DNA of 64,000 nt from Limonium bicolor. Lineage: Eukaryota > Streptophyta > Magnoliopsida > Caryophyllales > Plumbaginaceae. The stretch is taken from assembly GCA_023374045.1 (NCBI GenBank), contig CM041776.1:41732171-41796170 (forward strand), given 5' to 3'. Made by a program: the position numbers and the translations under genes. Of the stretch, positions 34,291 to 49,200 are shown in pieces; the stretch's first letter is position 1, and each line of letters starts with the position of its first letter. The notes under the pieces are model-generated. The model saw only the letters and a list, made by a program, of their open reading frames with translations, searched no databases and had not been told where the DNA came from.

Positions 34291-34372
34291 GGCTCCGGTG
34301 CGGTTGGGTGGCTCCAGTGTGGTCGGGTGGCTCCAGTGTGGTCGGGTGGCTCCAGTGTGGTCGGATGGCTCC
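34291..34372. repeat. 19-bp tandem repeat, four units (internal region A)
   Basis: Unit GGCTCCAGTGTGGTCGGGT. In internal region B the matching stretch (46619-46692) has lost part of one unit. Confidence 0.82.
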
Positions 34373-37300
34373 AACATGATTCATGACCCCATTGTGAGCA
34401 ACGGCTCTGGGATGGTTGGTGGGTTTAAATTTGGATTGAGATTTTCGGGATGGTTGGCGGGTTTTGATTTGGATTGAGATTTTGGGTCCAGTGGCGGGTC
34501 GATGTGATTTGTGTACTTTGACGTGGTTGACAATAATTTTTTTTTGGTTATGGATGAATGGTTTTGGTATGGGTTTTGAATCGAGTCGTGGGTCGATGTG
34601 ATTTACTGTGGTTGACAGTTTTTTTTTTTGGTTGCAGATGAATGGCTTTGGTATGGTCAGTTACGGCTTCAAGTTCTTCGAGATGGCTCCGGGATAGCTC
34701 GGGATGGCTCCAGGGAGGCTACGGGATGGCTCCATTGGTGATGACGAGGAAGAAAGGGGAACTTTTCCTTTGAGGTGGTCGCACCCTGGGCGGGCTGCCT
34801 ACATACTCAATTTCGTATTGAGATCAGACCATACGTAGTTCGAAACTTTGTAGGCAAGGCCCTGGTGATGAAATGGATTTGAGGTGGCTCCCGTATTGTT
34901 CTCGGACTGTTGGGATGACCCCTGTGTAATTCCAAGGATGGTTTCAATGTCGGATGATGGCTCCCGTATAGCTCTAGCTTGGCTTTGGGAGAGGTGCCAA
35001 TGAGGCTCGAGTATGATAGGGGATAGCTCCGGGAAAATCTTCGTATGGCTCTGGATGGCCACAGTTTTGATTTCTTTTGGTCTGGAGTTAAGCTTCAATA
35101 GTGGAAACTGAAGTCGACTTTCCACGAGACTAGGAATGGTTCTTACCAGTCGGATGTTTGATAATGAAGTGGTTATGATGCATGCAATGCTAATTGCTAG
35201 AAGAGATACAAAATGCAGCTTTTAGCAGCTTTTTTTTTTTAAGAGAAGGTATGATTCTATCTCTATTACTATGAGGTTTATGAATATAAGACATCTTCGG
35301 TTCGGTCTTGAGTGATTGTTGAACTGGAATGTGTGAATCACTTTCCTCTCATGGAGGGATGTGGGTCAATCTCTCGTGAGTATGGTCGTGTGTGCGAATG
35401 TCGTGATGATACTCTTGGTGCTCGGAGCAGTATTTTCCTTAGAATTTATTTTTGAGGTTCTGGACTTTCCAATCCTTTCACATTCCTCACCTGTAATGGG
35501 GTAGGCTATTTACGTTTTGGTGCTTAGATCAAAGAGTCACTCGCACTCGGAAGACCTTGTAGGGTAAGGTCACTCATTCACTCATGGTCCCCTTGGTACG
35601 ATGGGACATGCTGATAACAAGTACAAAACTTATGATTCATGTTTCAGATCTGATACTTTCAGTTAACGCTCATCAACTAACGAGTCAGAGGTCTTTTATT
35701 GGGTTATAATGGGGATGAGGGGTATGATGCATGTCGCATGGGACTGGAGGATTTGTTTGGGAGTTGTAGAGCTTTTACGCAATAGAGGATATGTTTCACC
35801 TTTGCCATGGGTGGAAGGTTTTGATAACCTTTTATTGAATTCTATGGGACAACATTGATCCTTCGGATTTGGATTTCTCCTTCTTGTCTCTTCTGGTGTA
35901 CGGTTTGAACCTTCTTCTCATTTTTTGTGTTTTTGAAATTGCATTTGGCTCATCGACTTTCGCAAGCGTTCTTTGCTTTGTATTTTGGCTTTCAGCTTTG
36001 GAGCTGCATTGACGCATCGATCTTCTTGAACATTTTTGATGTTTTTTTTTGGCATTTGACTCTGTAGTTGCATTGACTCACCGATTTCTTTGAACATTTT
36101 CGGTGTTCTTTTGCAAAAGATGGTGGGGGAGAGGCCATGGCTTCGGCTCCTTCTAGATCCTCTATTGCAAGGGCGAGTAAGTATATGTGGGGTGGCATAT
36201 TGTGGAGTTTTTTTTTTTAAGAAAGGGTTTTTCATGAAAGGCTCGTAGGGGCTCACTAAGGGATTATGTAGAGGCCAGTTAAAGCTCTTTGGTTTTGTGG
36301 AGATTCTTGATCCTAAGTGCCTCGTCATCCTCATTAGTCAATGATTGTTTTCTTACTATTCTCGGATCTTTGCATGAATCACAGTTCGTGACTTGCTATC
36401 GACATTGATCTTACTTTGAATTATGCCTCTCCATGTGCTGAAAGAAAGCACAAGTCGCTCGTGGTTTTACCTCGATTGGCTCTCTCTACCTTCCCTCATC
36501 AGTCAGTGGATTGTCCAGTACTCTCATTTGAAATTCAAGGGAAAATACCGCTCTTCACACACTGCTCACTTGGTTTGTAGTGCTAATTTTGATTGGACCC
36601 TTGTGTGAAATGATGGGTCAAGAGTTTAGTGATTCAGGCATTCTGTTCAATCAATTGCTCAAGATTTTTCCCAAATACGTCGTTTCGATACGAGTATATG
36701 CAGTACATATACCATGCAATGTGTTGTGGTAATATGGAACTACTATATACATATGATGCATAATGTGTTAATGATGATGCAAAATAAATGATTTTGAATT
36801 TGACTGGATTTTTTTTTTTGGATGCAATGCATGATCGGTAAGGTTTCGCCTAGTCTCGCTTGAGTCGGTTTCAGTTAATAGTCCACGAAGCTCATCCCGT
36901 CATGATTGGCCCTGAAGGTGGTCTAACTGTTGGGGTTGTTGTCTAAGAAGTAACTCTCGAGCGAGGTCGGGTTGGTGATTGGCTCCTGGATTTTGGATTT
37001 TAGGGAGTGACAACTCCCGCATGGTAGCCCCACGATATGGAAACGACTGCATCTCTTCTTCTTCTTCTTTTTTTCAATCATTCAGGTCACTGGTGCCCAT
37101 GGTGATTCTGGGTTTGGAAAAGGCTCAAACTCTCTGGTGTTCTTCACCATCCTATTGAAGATTAGTTTGGAGGTTGAGATATTGGGATGAAGGCTGTGTG
37201 TGGCAAGTGATGATGAAACACGTGAGTGCGTGATGCTCGTGAGTGTGGACGAGATTCATGTATTGCTGATGATTTTGGACTGACTGTAAGTGCATGTGAC

Positions 37301-39772
37301 CTTTTTGTCATGAATGCAATGCATGCTTTTTTGTTTTGTGCTCGATTGCATTCTGTTGATGTTGTTTATTTAGGGGATGCCTCCTGTAGATACCGTGAAT
37401 TCTCACCCCATAAAGCAAAGTTGATGAATGATATATAACTGTGAGGAGTCGTTCCTTATTCATTCTTCTCTTTATTCGTGCATGCCAAAAGAAACCAAGT
37501 TTTGGAAAACAGTTTTGAAAACGTGTGCTTTCAAAGTGGTGGATTTTCTCAATATGAATTTTGATGCCTGGTCATTCGCAAAGAAAGTAGGGAGTGGGGA
37601 ACCCTATACACATTGATCTAAACAAATTCAAAGGGAATGTATAAACCTATACACAAAGTCTATTTAGAAATTGACAAGAGAGAAAAGAATGCTAGGGAAA
37701 ACCTATACATCAATTCTAAAAGTCATTAAATGGGGGAGTTTGAGCTTACAAACTTCTCTCGAATTCTTCTGCTCCGTCTTCGAGCTTCTGACTGACTACT
37801 CATTCATGCTCTGGCTGTTGAATAAATGCTCACTCGTCTTCAGGCTCTTGATTGGCCGTTTGCTCGTCTTCGGGCTCTTGCTTCGAAGTGGTACTATGAT
37901 CATACAGAACGGGTTGGTGTTCTTCTGACTCTCAACAGTTTGAACTCGAACAGGTGTTCCTAATCTTCTTGTCGCTTGATCCAGGTTGGTACACCTCTGA
38001 TTTTGTATTTGAACGGTTGGTGACAGTCTTCTTGTTGCTCGGCTAGCTCCACGGGTTGGTGCGCTTCGGGCTTTCAGCTTGATCCGCGTAGTCAATCTTC
38101 ATGTTGCTTCACTTGCTCCGACGATGGGAATGAGGGATATTTTTGAGAAAGGAAAGGTGAATGATCGAGCACAGAATCTTATGTGAAAATCCACCACTTT
38201 TGTGAAAACACGAAATGACTAGAACGCTCCACGGTAATGACCGCTGCTCTTGAAGGTGGGCAGAACTTCAAAAATAGCGGGTCACGACATGGGGACTAAA
38301 TCATTTATTTGGAAATACGCTTGTGCAAATCAATTTTGAAAACTGGTTTGAAATAATGTTTGGTGAAAAATGTTGTTTGAAATTCATTTGTAAAAAGTAG
38401 GTTTTCAAAATCTATTTTTTGAAAAATTGTTTTGGAAATAACATTTTAAAGATGAAGTGGCAAGTTTAAAACCGCAAATGTTTATGAGTAAAAATTAGGT
38501 GGGATTCAAATTAAACGAGCTCGTGAGACAGCCTCAAGAAATGTGCAAAAGAGAATTCCGAACATTTTGTAGAACTCAAAACAGATAGGTTTAAGAAAGT
38601 GGTTTGCACACATGTATAGCATAAAGTAAATCGTGGCTATATTTGATGTGGAGTTGTAAGTGTTAATGTTGGGATAATCACTTTCCAGGTCAATTATGAT
38701 TTCGTCTCACCGGGGGAACCGTCGTCCCTTCACTATCATCTCTCGGGTTTTTCTCTGCTATGCCTTTGTGGGGCACGTTATCAAGAAAGTCCGGAGTGCT
38801 TAAGTTCGAAAGGTCAGGACACCCGAGATGATAAGGAAACATACGCCACGGCCAGTGATGATCCGACAACACGCTCACTTTTCGGGAAACTCGGGGAAGT
38901 ACTGCATGGGAACAGGTCTCTCGTCATCTGCACGGTCAGGTGTGTCTAAAGTCCAAATTATTCACTGACTACGTTGTGCCATGTATGGGTATCCGGTAAA
39001 TACGGGATCCTCTATGGACGTGTAGCGTGACAATGGGCTTTAGAGACACCCGTGGTGCAGAGGAACAATGGAGAGCTGAGCCCATGCAATCTTCAAGGTA
39101 AGGCAAAGAGGTGGTCAGACAGGCGGCATTCAAGGGGGTAACTACCCATAAGCCCATCTTAGACACTGGACTAGGCAGCTGGACACTGAAGGCTCAGAGT
39201 TCACTATATGCTGGCTTTGACTCAAAAGGTAAGTGTTGAAGGATCATGAGTTTTCAAGGCGTAGATACTACGATCATACCGCCTCGTGTGCATAGTCCTT
39301 ACTGCGAAGGGCATCTGCTCATGGGGAATCAATTGTGGACCAATGTTTATCCCGCCCGCAAATATTAAGGGTGACACAGAGGAATGCATGTCCTAAGCTA
39401 CCCTATGCACCCACCTCAGGACTATTCCTAACAGTTCAATATCACAACCAAAAAGCGATAAATAAATACACAGGCAAAGAGAGAGAAGAAGTTAGACCCC
39501 TAATGGGCCCACCTACCTGAAGTGCCTGCAAATTAGTCTAGCATAATCACACAATTGTGTAGCAAGCGAAGCACACATGGCGAGCAAAGTCGAGCATAAG
39601 CTACACACTCTCATCCCAGCTATCCTCACCAATCACACTCTGAGTGTGGAGTAGAGTAATCCTAATGGCTTTCGAAATGAATCTCTTGAAGGTTTGAAAG
39701 AAGTGGGGAAATCCCGACAATTTTGAATGGAGTTCAGTCTTCCTTGAGTTTGAGAAAAACTTACTCAAGTTT

Positions 39773-39790
39773 TCCCCAGCAGAGTCGCCA
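39773..39790 (-). other. Primer binding site next to LTR B
   Basis: The minus strand reads TGGCGACTCTGCTGGGGA three bases inside the LTR end. This is the arginine-tRNA type of primer site I associate with Ogre/Tat elements. Confidence 0.8.
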
Positions 39791-39793
39791 TTC

Positions 39794-42700
39794 TGTGGAG
39801 GGTGATTTTTCGGTATGAGGGGGGTCTATCTAAATATGGTCTGACTAAAAAGTCTAGATCCTAGAAATGCCATTCTGTGGAGGGTGAAAACCCGTTATTC
39901 TGGCATCCCTCAAAATCTACTAAATCGTCCGTCTTTCCCAGAAAGCATAAAGGGGAGTGCAAGTGTGCACTACACCCGCTCTCGATGGGCTCCACGCGGA
40001 CTTATGCCCTAAGGGCGGAAATTGACTAGAGTCGCCACCTAGTTTAACCTAAGGAACTAGGAAGGGAGGATAAGGGTTCTAAGAACCGTTGGTTGACTCT
40101 GAGATTGTTGCCTATGGATAGGACTTATCTGGTCATTTCAGAGATTCTGTGTGGGTTCGCACTGGGTTACCCCTCGGAAGTGGCAATGACCACAACTTGG
40201 ATTGGTGCCCGAGGAAACCTCGGTCTCCAATTGTCGGGACTACCTTCTTTCAAACCTTTTAGAGAGATTCATTTTCAAAGCCAAGGATAGATTAGGACGG
40301 GAAGAGAGAAAGAGATAGGATGAGGCGAGCTTTTTGCCAAGCTTGCACCAAGGAGAGGAATTGCTGAATTCGGATGAGTATTTAGGAAGAGTCTGAGGTT
40401 GGGTGAATAGACAAAACTTGGAGTGTGATGGTTTGAAGTCAGTGAGAGCGAAGGAGGTTCGAGTGTTTTGAGAGATATAAGAGCCACCTTAGAGGGGGAA
40501 AAAGGTTTTTTTATTGGAATGGGGTCGCACCCTAGATGGGCTGCTACGTACTCAACTCCCTGTTGAGATCAGACCTTACGTAGTTCACGTTTTGGAGATT
40601 GGGAGTGTTTGGGGTTTTTGAAGGAATTGGGGTTTTGACCTTTTGGGTCTTTGAAGGGTCAAAGAGGTTTGGTGGTCGTTTTGTGAGGTTTGACAGATTG
40701 TCTGGTTCATTTTGGAGTTTGAGGTGTGAGAGTCTGTGAGATGCTCAACTCTATGGGACATTTAGATTCTGAAATGATGAAGTCTGTGAGACGCTCGGGT
40801 CTGGAGATGTTGAGGTTTGAAAGGGTTATCAAATTTCAAGAGGTTTGGCTTTTGAGGAGCTAAGATTTTGAAGTGTTTGAATTTGATGAGTCTATGAGAT
40901 GTTCAAATCTGGTGAACTGCGGAGACATTCGAGTCTGTTGAGCTGTTGAGACGGTCGAGTCTGTTGAGCTGTTGAGACGGTGGAGTCTGTTGAGCTGTGG
41001 AGACGGTCGAGTCTGTGAGCTGTTGAGACATTCGAGTCTGTTGAGATGTTCGAGTCTGTTTGGAATTATTTGGGATTGAAATGAAATTGAATTGGATTGA
41101 GTTTGAATTGAAATGGATTGGGTTGTTGAATTGAATTGAAATGAATCAAATTGAGTTGAATTTGGGCTGAATTGGGCTTTTAGAGAATGGGCCAGATTGG
41201 CCCTAGAAAAATGGGCTGGATTGGGCCTTAGAAGTTGGACCGGATTGGACCTTGAAATATGGGCCAGATTGGGCCTTGAAATTGGGCCGAGTTTGGGCCT
41301 TGAAATATGGGCCAGATTTGGCTTTGGAAAGCGGGCCAGGTTGGGACCTCAAAACATAGACCAGGTTGAGCCTTAGAAAGAAGGCCGGGTTGGGCCTTAG
41401 AAAACAGGCCAGGTTTGAACCTAAAAATGTGGGCCAAGTTGGGCTTTTTGGTTTGTTCCTCGAATTGGGCTTTAAATTGGGCTTCAATTGAATTTGGTTA
41501 TTGGGCCTCAAATGGATGATTTGAAGTTCGGATTGATACTGAATTGGAATGAATTTTGAATTGTGTATGAAGAGTGTTTGATGAGTGAGTGAGAAAGATT
41601 GCTTTTGAAATGTGTTTGACGTTGGAGCATGAGAAAGATTGGATTTGGAGGGTGTTCGATGAGTGAGTAGGGGGATGATTGATTTTGAAGTGTGTTTGAT
41701 GAAAGAGTGTGAAAGAGATTGATTTTGCAATGTGTTGGAGGAGAGAGATTGGTTTGAAGGGTGTTAGATGAGAGAGATTGGTTTGAAGGGTGTTAGATGA
41801 GAGAGATTGGTTTGAAGGGTGTTAGATGAGAGAGATTGGTTCTGTGAGTGTTTGATGAGAGAGTGGTTTGAAGGGTGTTCAATGAGAAATTGATTTGAAA
41901 TTGAATTTTTGGGCTGAATTTGGAAATGAATTTTGGGTTTTGAATTGGATGTTTATTGATTGAAACGAATCATTGATTGTGAGTTTTATTGTGACATTTA
42001 AGGATTGTTTGGAAAGTTTTTTTTTTTAGGAGAGATGTTTCCCACAAACAGGTACTACGACCCTCGGGTACTATGACCTTAATGTGGGCAACATCTATGA
42101 ATGGTCCTAGGGCTTTTCGAAACTGGACTTGATATGTCCAAAAATTAAGTGGGTAGACCTGAAGGCTATTCTATGGCTACATGTGCTAAACCAATCTAGC
42201 AGCTTATAAAACGAAACTAACAAATAAAACGCACAATGTATAATAGAACCGAACATGTATAAACAAGCATTCAAAAATATGTACAAAAGATAGACAGAGT
42301 AAAAATGATCAAGCCGACAAATACAAAAAATTATGAAATCCAAGACTATGCTAGATAGCACAACTAATAGACAAATTACAACTCATGATAACAAATTAAA
42401 GTGTTGAATTAAAATGCTGAATTAAAGTGCTAAATTAAAAGAGCTGCTATGGGGGGTCGCATCGACGCCGCCTCACTTGAGCTGATAGGATCAGCAAGAA
42501 GTGCACCAACCGTTACACGTGTTTGAAGTGAAGACCCCGGTAGTCCTAGCCAAACTCCAGTTCCTTAGCTAACCAGGTTTCCAAGGTTTCCATTCCTCGA
42601 GCATTATGTACATGTCATGGAACACAACCAAAAGAGGCACAATACATCAGTCAAGAGAACGGAGGGAGGTTGGGATGTGTGCAATGGGATCATACGGCCC

Positions 42701-45391
42701 CTCTCAATGGGAGGAAAGGGGGCAATCTAATCATCTCCCACACCCCAACCGAGAACATAGAAAAGAGTTTCAAGCTGCCAACAAATGCTAGATTGTAAGA
42801 TAAATCACGCACCGGGGTTGCTACTCAAATTAATTCGTCATCTTAGATTATGACTCAAACCGAAGTGTAGTATCAAAGGGGTGAAAATGAGTCATGTGGG
42901 ATCATACCTAGAAGGGTTTATATCATTTCCCTCTAAGATGAAAAAACAAATTAATAGGGACCAACCAGCCAATGAGTGATTTGGTCTTAACAATTATAGC
43001 AGAGGGCAACTATAACTCGATTCATGCTCATATCTAAGCGCGAGGGACAAGTTATACTAGTCTCAAATCAATTTCCAAACCATATCAATGCGCAAGGGAC
43101 AATTTATATCAAAGGCAATTGAAACATGGTAAAGGTCAAAAGATAGGATTTCCAAACCCAATGACGAAGTATCAATCCCAAACGCATCAGCATAGCCCGT
43201 GACCAAACTTCGAGTCAAGCAAGTGCAGCCATCAGCCAAACATGGCCCATACCCAACGGAACAAGTATATCTCGGTCAAAGACGAAGCCAAAGGATAATA
43301 AGCAGGTCACGGTTAATAAATATCACAAGGGGCAAGTGATAATGTCACGAGCAACCAATTTTCAATAAACATCAATGCGCCAAGGATAAAAATAAATGCT
43401 AGAGGCAGATTTCCAAACCAAATGAGGCAGCGTCAAGCCCAAAGCGTAACCGGCTTGTCAAATTGTTAAACCCAAAATCGAATCCAGCCAAGCGAGTCCA
43501 ACTCAAGTTTCACCAATTTTTGTGTACCTCAGTCGCGATAAGAAATCAAGACAGGAGAAATGCATCGCAAGTTAAATCAGACCCGATTACGAATGAGACC
43601 AATAAGCTCATAACGTATCGAACCGACATCTAACACATCGAGAAGTCACGCAATTACTGAAACAGAACTCAAATGTCGTTCGATATAGTGATAAGAATGA
43701 TCCGCAGTGATAGGATCACGACCAGAAGCTCAATCTCAACAACGGCAGGGTACATTAGAAGAAACCCACACCTTCTCAGGCTAAGATCAATCAGCAGAAA
43801 CGAAGAAATCGCCAGTACAAGAATATGATCGAATGTCCTCCCGCGATCGAGACCCAGCCACAATAGAACACCACAATATCAAAGTATACAGGAGCCCACA
43901 GGCAAACAAACGCGATCAATCTAGCACGGTTCTCACATACAAGACCAAATCAACATGGAATATGAGTCACGAGGGATAAATTGAAGTAAACTCAGAATAT
44001 TAGCGGAAATTAACTGGCTATATTGAGTTACAATAGTTCTGTCTCATATTAGACAGCAAACGTTACAGAGACCAAAAATAGAAGGCGACAGACAGAATTG
44101 AAGCCAAACCGTGCGAAATTTCTTCTCTGGATTCAGACAAGCCAACTCCATGTAGGAAAGATGAATCACTTACAACCTGATTTGTGAATAAGGCAATAGA
44201 AGTGAGCAATCTCCCGTACTGAAGCCAAGGCCGGAAAGCTTCAACGAACGCCACCGACAAACCCAAAGGCCGGGAAAGGGGTCGGGGTGGCAATTATTTG
44301 ACCAAGTGAAATCCTCTATACAAATCGACAGTTACACAATATCAGAGGAATCGAAACCCAAAACAAACATATGAGCATAGCAGAGCATAGCGGTAGTCAC
44401 GCTCTTTGGGATTCGGTTACTTATCGTGAAGGAACGAGAGGAGTTGAGCATTTTTTTGAAGATGAAGAAGATCCTCCAGAAGAGGATCGAGAGTGCTCTG
44501 GCTCTGTGTTTTCTTCTCGATTATTAGAGGGTGGCGATGGAGATAGGATTTCTAGGGTTTTCTGGTTTTTCAGATCGACCAAGATGGAGGCGGTTTAAGC
44601 AGCAGCCGAGGGAATCGAAAGCTCTGGTGAAGTAAAGCGTGAGAGGATACGATTTTTGTGATGATTCTCGACGGAAGCACCGAAAATCAGGGGTGGACGG
44701 CGATTGTTGAAGAAAAAAAGAGGAGGATCGCTGTGGCTTGAGGGAGGTCACCACTGGTAATCGAGAGTGATGAAGGACATGGGTGTTTTCTGGGTGAAGA
44801 AGAAAGTCCTGGCGGAAGAGACAGCGGGTGAAGAAGACGATCGATCTCCGCCCTCGTCCCCACTGTAGGGTTTTTTAAGGACTCTTTATCATACAGTACT
44901 AGGTTTTTTCTTAAAATAAGGGCCAACCGGTTTTTATTTGGGCCCAAATAGATAAAAATGGGCTTTATTTTGGAGTAATGGGGCTGAAAAAATCGGACCC
45001 AACTGGGAGGGGCTGGGCTTGGTCCATCCGATGTGGAAAAACAAAATAGAAATGAGAATTGCTCTCACCCGGATTCGAACCCGGTACCACCAGCCTCCTC
45101 ATTACATGCCTTAACCAATTGAACTATACAGCATCCGGTAAGCGAATACAAAATAGTATAAAATAAATAGTAAAATAAGTAGGTAAACAAGGAGGGACGG
45201 GTTTGAATCGGACTGTCGTCGGAAATTCATTTTTGAAAAATCTTGTTCTTATGAAATGCTTTTGAAAAGATTATAAAACCATGGTTTCGTTTTAGCACGC
45301 ACGCTAATGTGTTTGAAAAAAAAAAGGCGACGACCCCTCTTATTATTTTGGAATTTGCTGCTTTATGGGGTGAGAATTTTTGGTGTCTACA
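39794..45391 (-). repeat. LTR B of the tandem element, middle copy (5598 bp)
   Basis: Same ends as LTR A. It has internal sequence on both sides and no target duplication. It retains the 34-base segment missing from LTR A (near 40615-40650). Its private changes cluster at about 43970-44470, where A and C agree with each other. Confidence 0.93.
45054..45138 (-). other. tRNA-like module in LTR B
   Basis: Box A TAGTTCAATTGG and box B GTTCGAATCC, the canonical form, with tRNA spacing. The T-arm has one mismatch (CCGGG-TTCGAAT-CCGGG). No convincing anticodon stem. Confidence 0.68.
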
Positions 45392-45547
45392 GATGGCTCC
45401 CCTTGATTCAATTCTGCAAGCCCTTGCAGAATTGGATCAAGGTTGACGGGACGCCAAAAATTCTCACTACGGTTTAATGGTGCATAGGGATGCGACCGAG
45501 AGGAAGATAATGTATGAATGCGACAGAAAATGATATGATTGTCGAAT

Positions 45548-46217
45548 GCACGAGGACTTATTACGAGCCTCAACTGGACCTCTTGATATCCAGTCATAGG
45601 ACTTATGACGAGCCTATGATACTAACAATTAGGTTGATTGGGTGCACGAGGACTTATGACGAGCCTCAACTAGACCTCTTGACATCTAGTCATAGGACTT
45701 ATGACGAGCCTATAACAATTGATTGACGAGGACTTATGACGAGCCTCAACTAGACCTCTTGACATCTAGCTAGGACTTATGACGAGCCTATACTAACAAT
45801 TGGAAGTACGAGGACTTATGACGAGCCTCAACTAGACCTCTTGACATCTAGCAATAGGACTTATGACGAGCCTATATGCAATTGGATTGTACGAGGACTT
45901 ATGACGAGCCTCAACTAGACCTCTTGACATCTAGCAATAGGACTTATGACGAGCCTATGATGCAATTGAAGTACGAGGACTTATGACGAGCCTCAACTAG
46001 ACCTCTTGACATCTAGTCATAGGACTTACGAGCCTATGATACTAACAATTAGATTGATTGGGTGCACGAGGACTTATGACGAGCCTCAACTAGACCTCTT
46101 GACATCTAGCTATAGGACTTATGACGAGCCTATAATGCAATTGAAAGTACGAGGACTTATGACGAGCCTCAACTAGACCTCTTGACATCTAGTCATAGGA
46201 CTTATGACGAGCCTATG
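45548..46217. repeat. Tandem array, eight units of about 83 bp (internal region B)
   Basis: The same unit as at 33232-33888, with GGACTTATGACGAGCCT in each half. One half-unit (near 46022) has lost TATGACG. Confidence 0.92.
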
Positions 46218-49200
46218 ATACTTTGTGGAGTTGTACGAAACTCGCTGCTTTGAGTGGTTGATTTGAGGATGACTTTGATTGTGGATTGATTTGAGGTTGG
46301 ATGCTTTTTGGTTGCTTCCGTGAGGGATGTGATAGTCGAATGTTTTCTATTGATGTTGCCCTTGACTTTGTCAGTGTGGGACTCATGTTTCGATTTTGTT
46401 TTGACAGTCTCGCCCGATGTGCACTATAGTTTCGGGATTTGGTTGGACTCTTGGCTCCAGAGTTTTGAGATGGCTCTGGTATGGCTCCTGGGTTTTGGTT
46501 TTTGATTGGTCTTTGAATGGATGCTTTTTTTTTGTGAATGAGTGACTTTGGGAACTCGGTGGTTTTGATATGGCCGAATGGCTTCGATATGATCAAATGT
46601 CTCTGGTATGATCGAATGGCTCCGGTGCGGTTGGGTGGCTCCAGTGTGGTCGGGTGGCTCCAGTGTGGTCGGGCTCCATGTGTCGGATGGCTCCGACATG
46701 ATTCATGACCCCATTGTGAGCAACGGCTCTGGGATGGTTGGTGGGTTTCAATTTGGATTGAGATTTTCGGGATGGTTGGCGGGTTTTGATTTGGATTGAG
46801 ATTTTGGGTCCAGTGGCGGGTCGATGTGATTTGTGTACTTTGACGTGGTTGACAATAATTTTTTTTGGTTATGGATGAATGGTTTTGGTATGGGTTTTGA
46901 ATCGAGTCGTGGGTCGATGTGATTTACTGTGGTTGACAGTTTTTTTTTTTGGTTGCAGATGAATGGCTTTGGTATGGTCAGTTACGGCTTCAAGTTCTTC
47001 GAGATGGCTCCGGGATAGCTCGGGATGGCTCCAGGGAGGCTACGGGATGGCTCCATTGGTGATGACGAGGAAGAAAGGGGAACTTTTCCTTTGAGGTGGT
47101 CGCACCCTGGGGGCTGCCTACATACTCAATTTCGTATTGAGATCAGACCATACGTAGTTCGAAACTTTGTAGGCAAGGCCCTGGTGATGAAATGGATTTG
47201 AGGTGGCTCCCGTATTGTTCTCGGACTGTTGGGATGACCCCTGTGTAATTCCAAGGATGGTTTCAATGTCGGATGATGGCTCCCGTATAGCTCTAGCTTG
47301 GCTTTGGGAGAGGTGCCAATGAGGCTCGAGTATGATAGGGGATAGCTCCGGGAAAATCTTCGTATGGCTCTGGATGGCCACAGTTTTGATTTCTTTTGGT
47401 CTGGAGTTAAGCTTCAATAGTGGAAACTGAAGTCGACTTTCCACGAGACTAGGAATGGTTCTTACCAGTCGGATGTTTGATAATGAAGTGGTTATGATGC
47501 ATGCAACTAATTGCTAGAAGAGATACAAAATGCATATGCAGCTTTTTTTTTTAAGAGAAGGTATGATTCTATCTCTATTACTATGAGGTTTATGAATATA
47601 AGACATCTTCGGTTCGGTCTTGAGTGATTGTTGAACTGGAATGTGTGAATCACTTTCCTCTCATGGAGGGATGTGGGTCAATCTCTCGTGAGTATGGTCG
47701 TGTGTGCGAATGTCGTGATGATACTCTTGGTGCTCGAGCAGTATTTTCCTTAGAATTTATTTTTGAGGTTCTGGACTTTCCAATCCTTTCACATTCCTCA
47801 CCTGTAATGGGGTAGGCTATTTACGTTTTGGTGCTTAGATCAAAGAGTCACTCGCACTCGGAAGACCTTGTAGGGTAAGGTCACACTCATTCACTCATGG
47901 TCCCCTTGGTACGATGGGACATGCTGATAACAAGTACAAAACTTATGATTCATGTTTCAGATCTGATACTTTCAGTTAACGCTCATCAACTAACGAGTCA
48001 GAGGTCTTTTATTGGGTTATAATGGGGATGAGGGGTATGATGCATGTCGCATGGGACTGGAGGATTTGTTTGGGAGTTGTAGAGCTTTTACGCAATAGAG
48101 GATATGTTTCACCTTTGCCATGGGTGGAAGGTTTTGATAACCTTTTATTGAATTCTATGGGACAACATTGATCCTTCGGATTTGGATTTCTCCTTCTTGT
48201 CTCTTCTGGTGTACGGTTTGAACCTTCTTCTCATTTTTTGTGTTTTGAAATTGCATTTGGCTCATCGACTTTCGCAAGCGTTCTTTGCTTTGTATTTTGG
48301 CTTTCAGCTTTGGAGCTGCATTGACGCATCGATCTTCTTGAACATTTTTGATGTTTTTTTTTGGCATTTGACTCTGTAGTTGCATTGACTCACCGATTTC
48401 TTTGAACATTTTCGGTGTTCTTTTTGCAAAAGATGGTGGGGGAGAGGCCATGGCTTCGGCTCCTTCTAGATCCTCTATTGCAAGGGCGAGTAAGTATATG
48501 TGGGGTGGCATATTGTGGAGTTTTTTTTTTTAAGAAAGGGTTTTTCATGAAAGGCTCGTAGGGGCTCACTAAGGGATTATGTAGAGGCCAGTTAAAGCTC
48601 TTTGGTTTTGTGGAGATTCTTGATCCTAAGTGCCTCGTCATCCTCATTAGTCAATGATTGTTTTCTTACTATTCTCGGATCTTTGCATGAATCACAGTTC
48701 GTGACTTGCTATCGACATTGATCTTACTTTGAATTATGCCTCTCCATGTGCTGAAAGAAAGCACAAGTCGCTCGTGGTTTTACCTCGATTGGCTCTCTCT
48801 ACCTTCCCTCATCAGTCAGTGGATTGTCCAGTACTCTCATTTGAAATTCAAGGGAAAATACCGCTCTTCACACACTGCTCACTTGGTTTGTAGTGCTAAT
48901 TTTGATTGGACCCTTGTGTGAAATGATGGGTCAAGAGTTTAGTGATTCAGGCATTCTGTTCAATCAATTGCTCAAGATTTTTCCCAAATACGTCGTTTCG
49001 ATACGAGTATATGCAGTACATATACCATGCAATGTGTTGTGGTAATATGGAACTACTATATACATATGATGCATAATGTGTTAATGATGATGCAAAATAA
49101 ATGATTTTGAATTTGACTGGATGTTTTTTTTTTGGATGCAATGCATGATCGGTAAGGTTTCGCCTAGTCTCGCTTGAGTCGGTTTCAGTTAATAGTCCAC

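Larger units (their letters stand above)
33075..39793 (-). other. Internal region A of the tandem element, non-coding (6.7 kb)
   Basis: Runs from the polypurine tract side (33075) to the primer site side (39790). No frame has retrotransposon domains; the longest are about 150 codons and come from repeats. It holds an 8-unit tandem array (33232-33888), a 19-bp repeat (34291-34372) and scattered GGCTCC-rich repeats to about 35060. From there to 39770 I see no genes, only poly-T runs and unique-looking sequence that is duplicated in internal region B. Confidence 0.85.

Noticed and set aside
34054..34384. Overlapping minus-strand frames of 107-153 codons rich in H, T, P
   Set aside because: Derived from the 19-bp GGCTCCAGTGTGGTCGGGT repeat. 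Codon pattern follows the repeat and no domain is visible.
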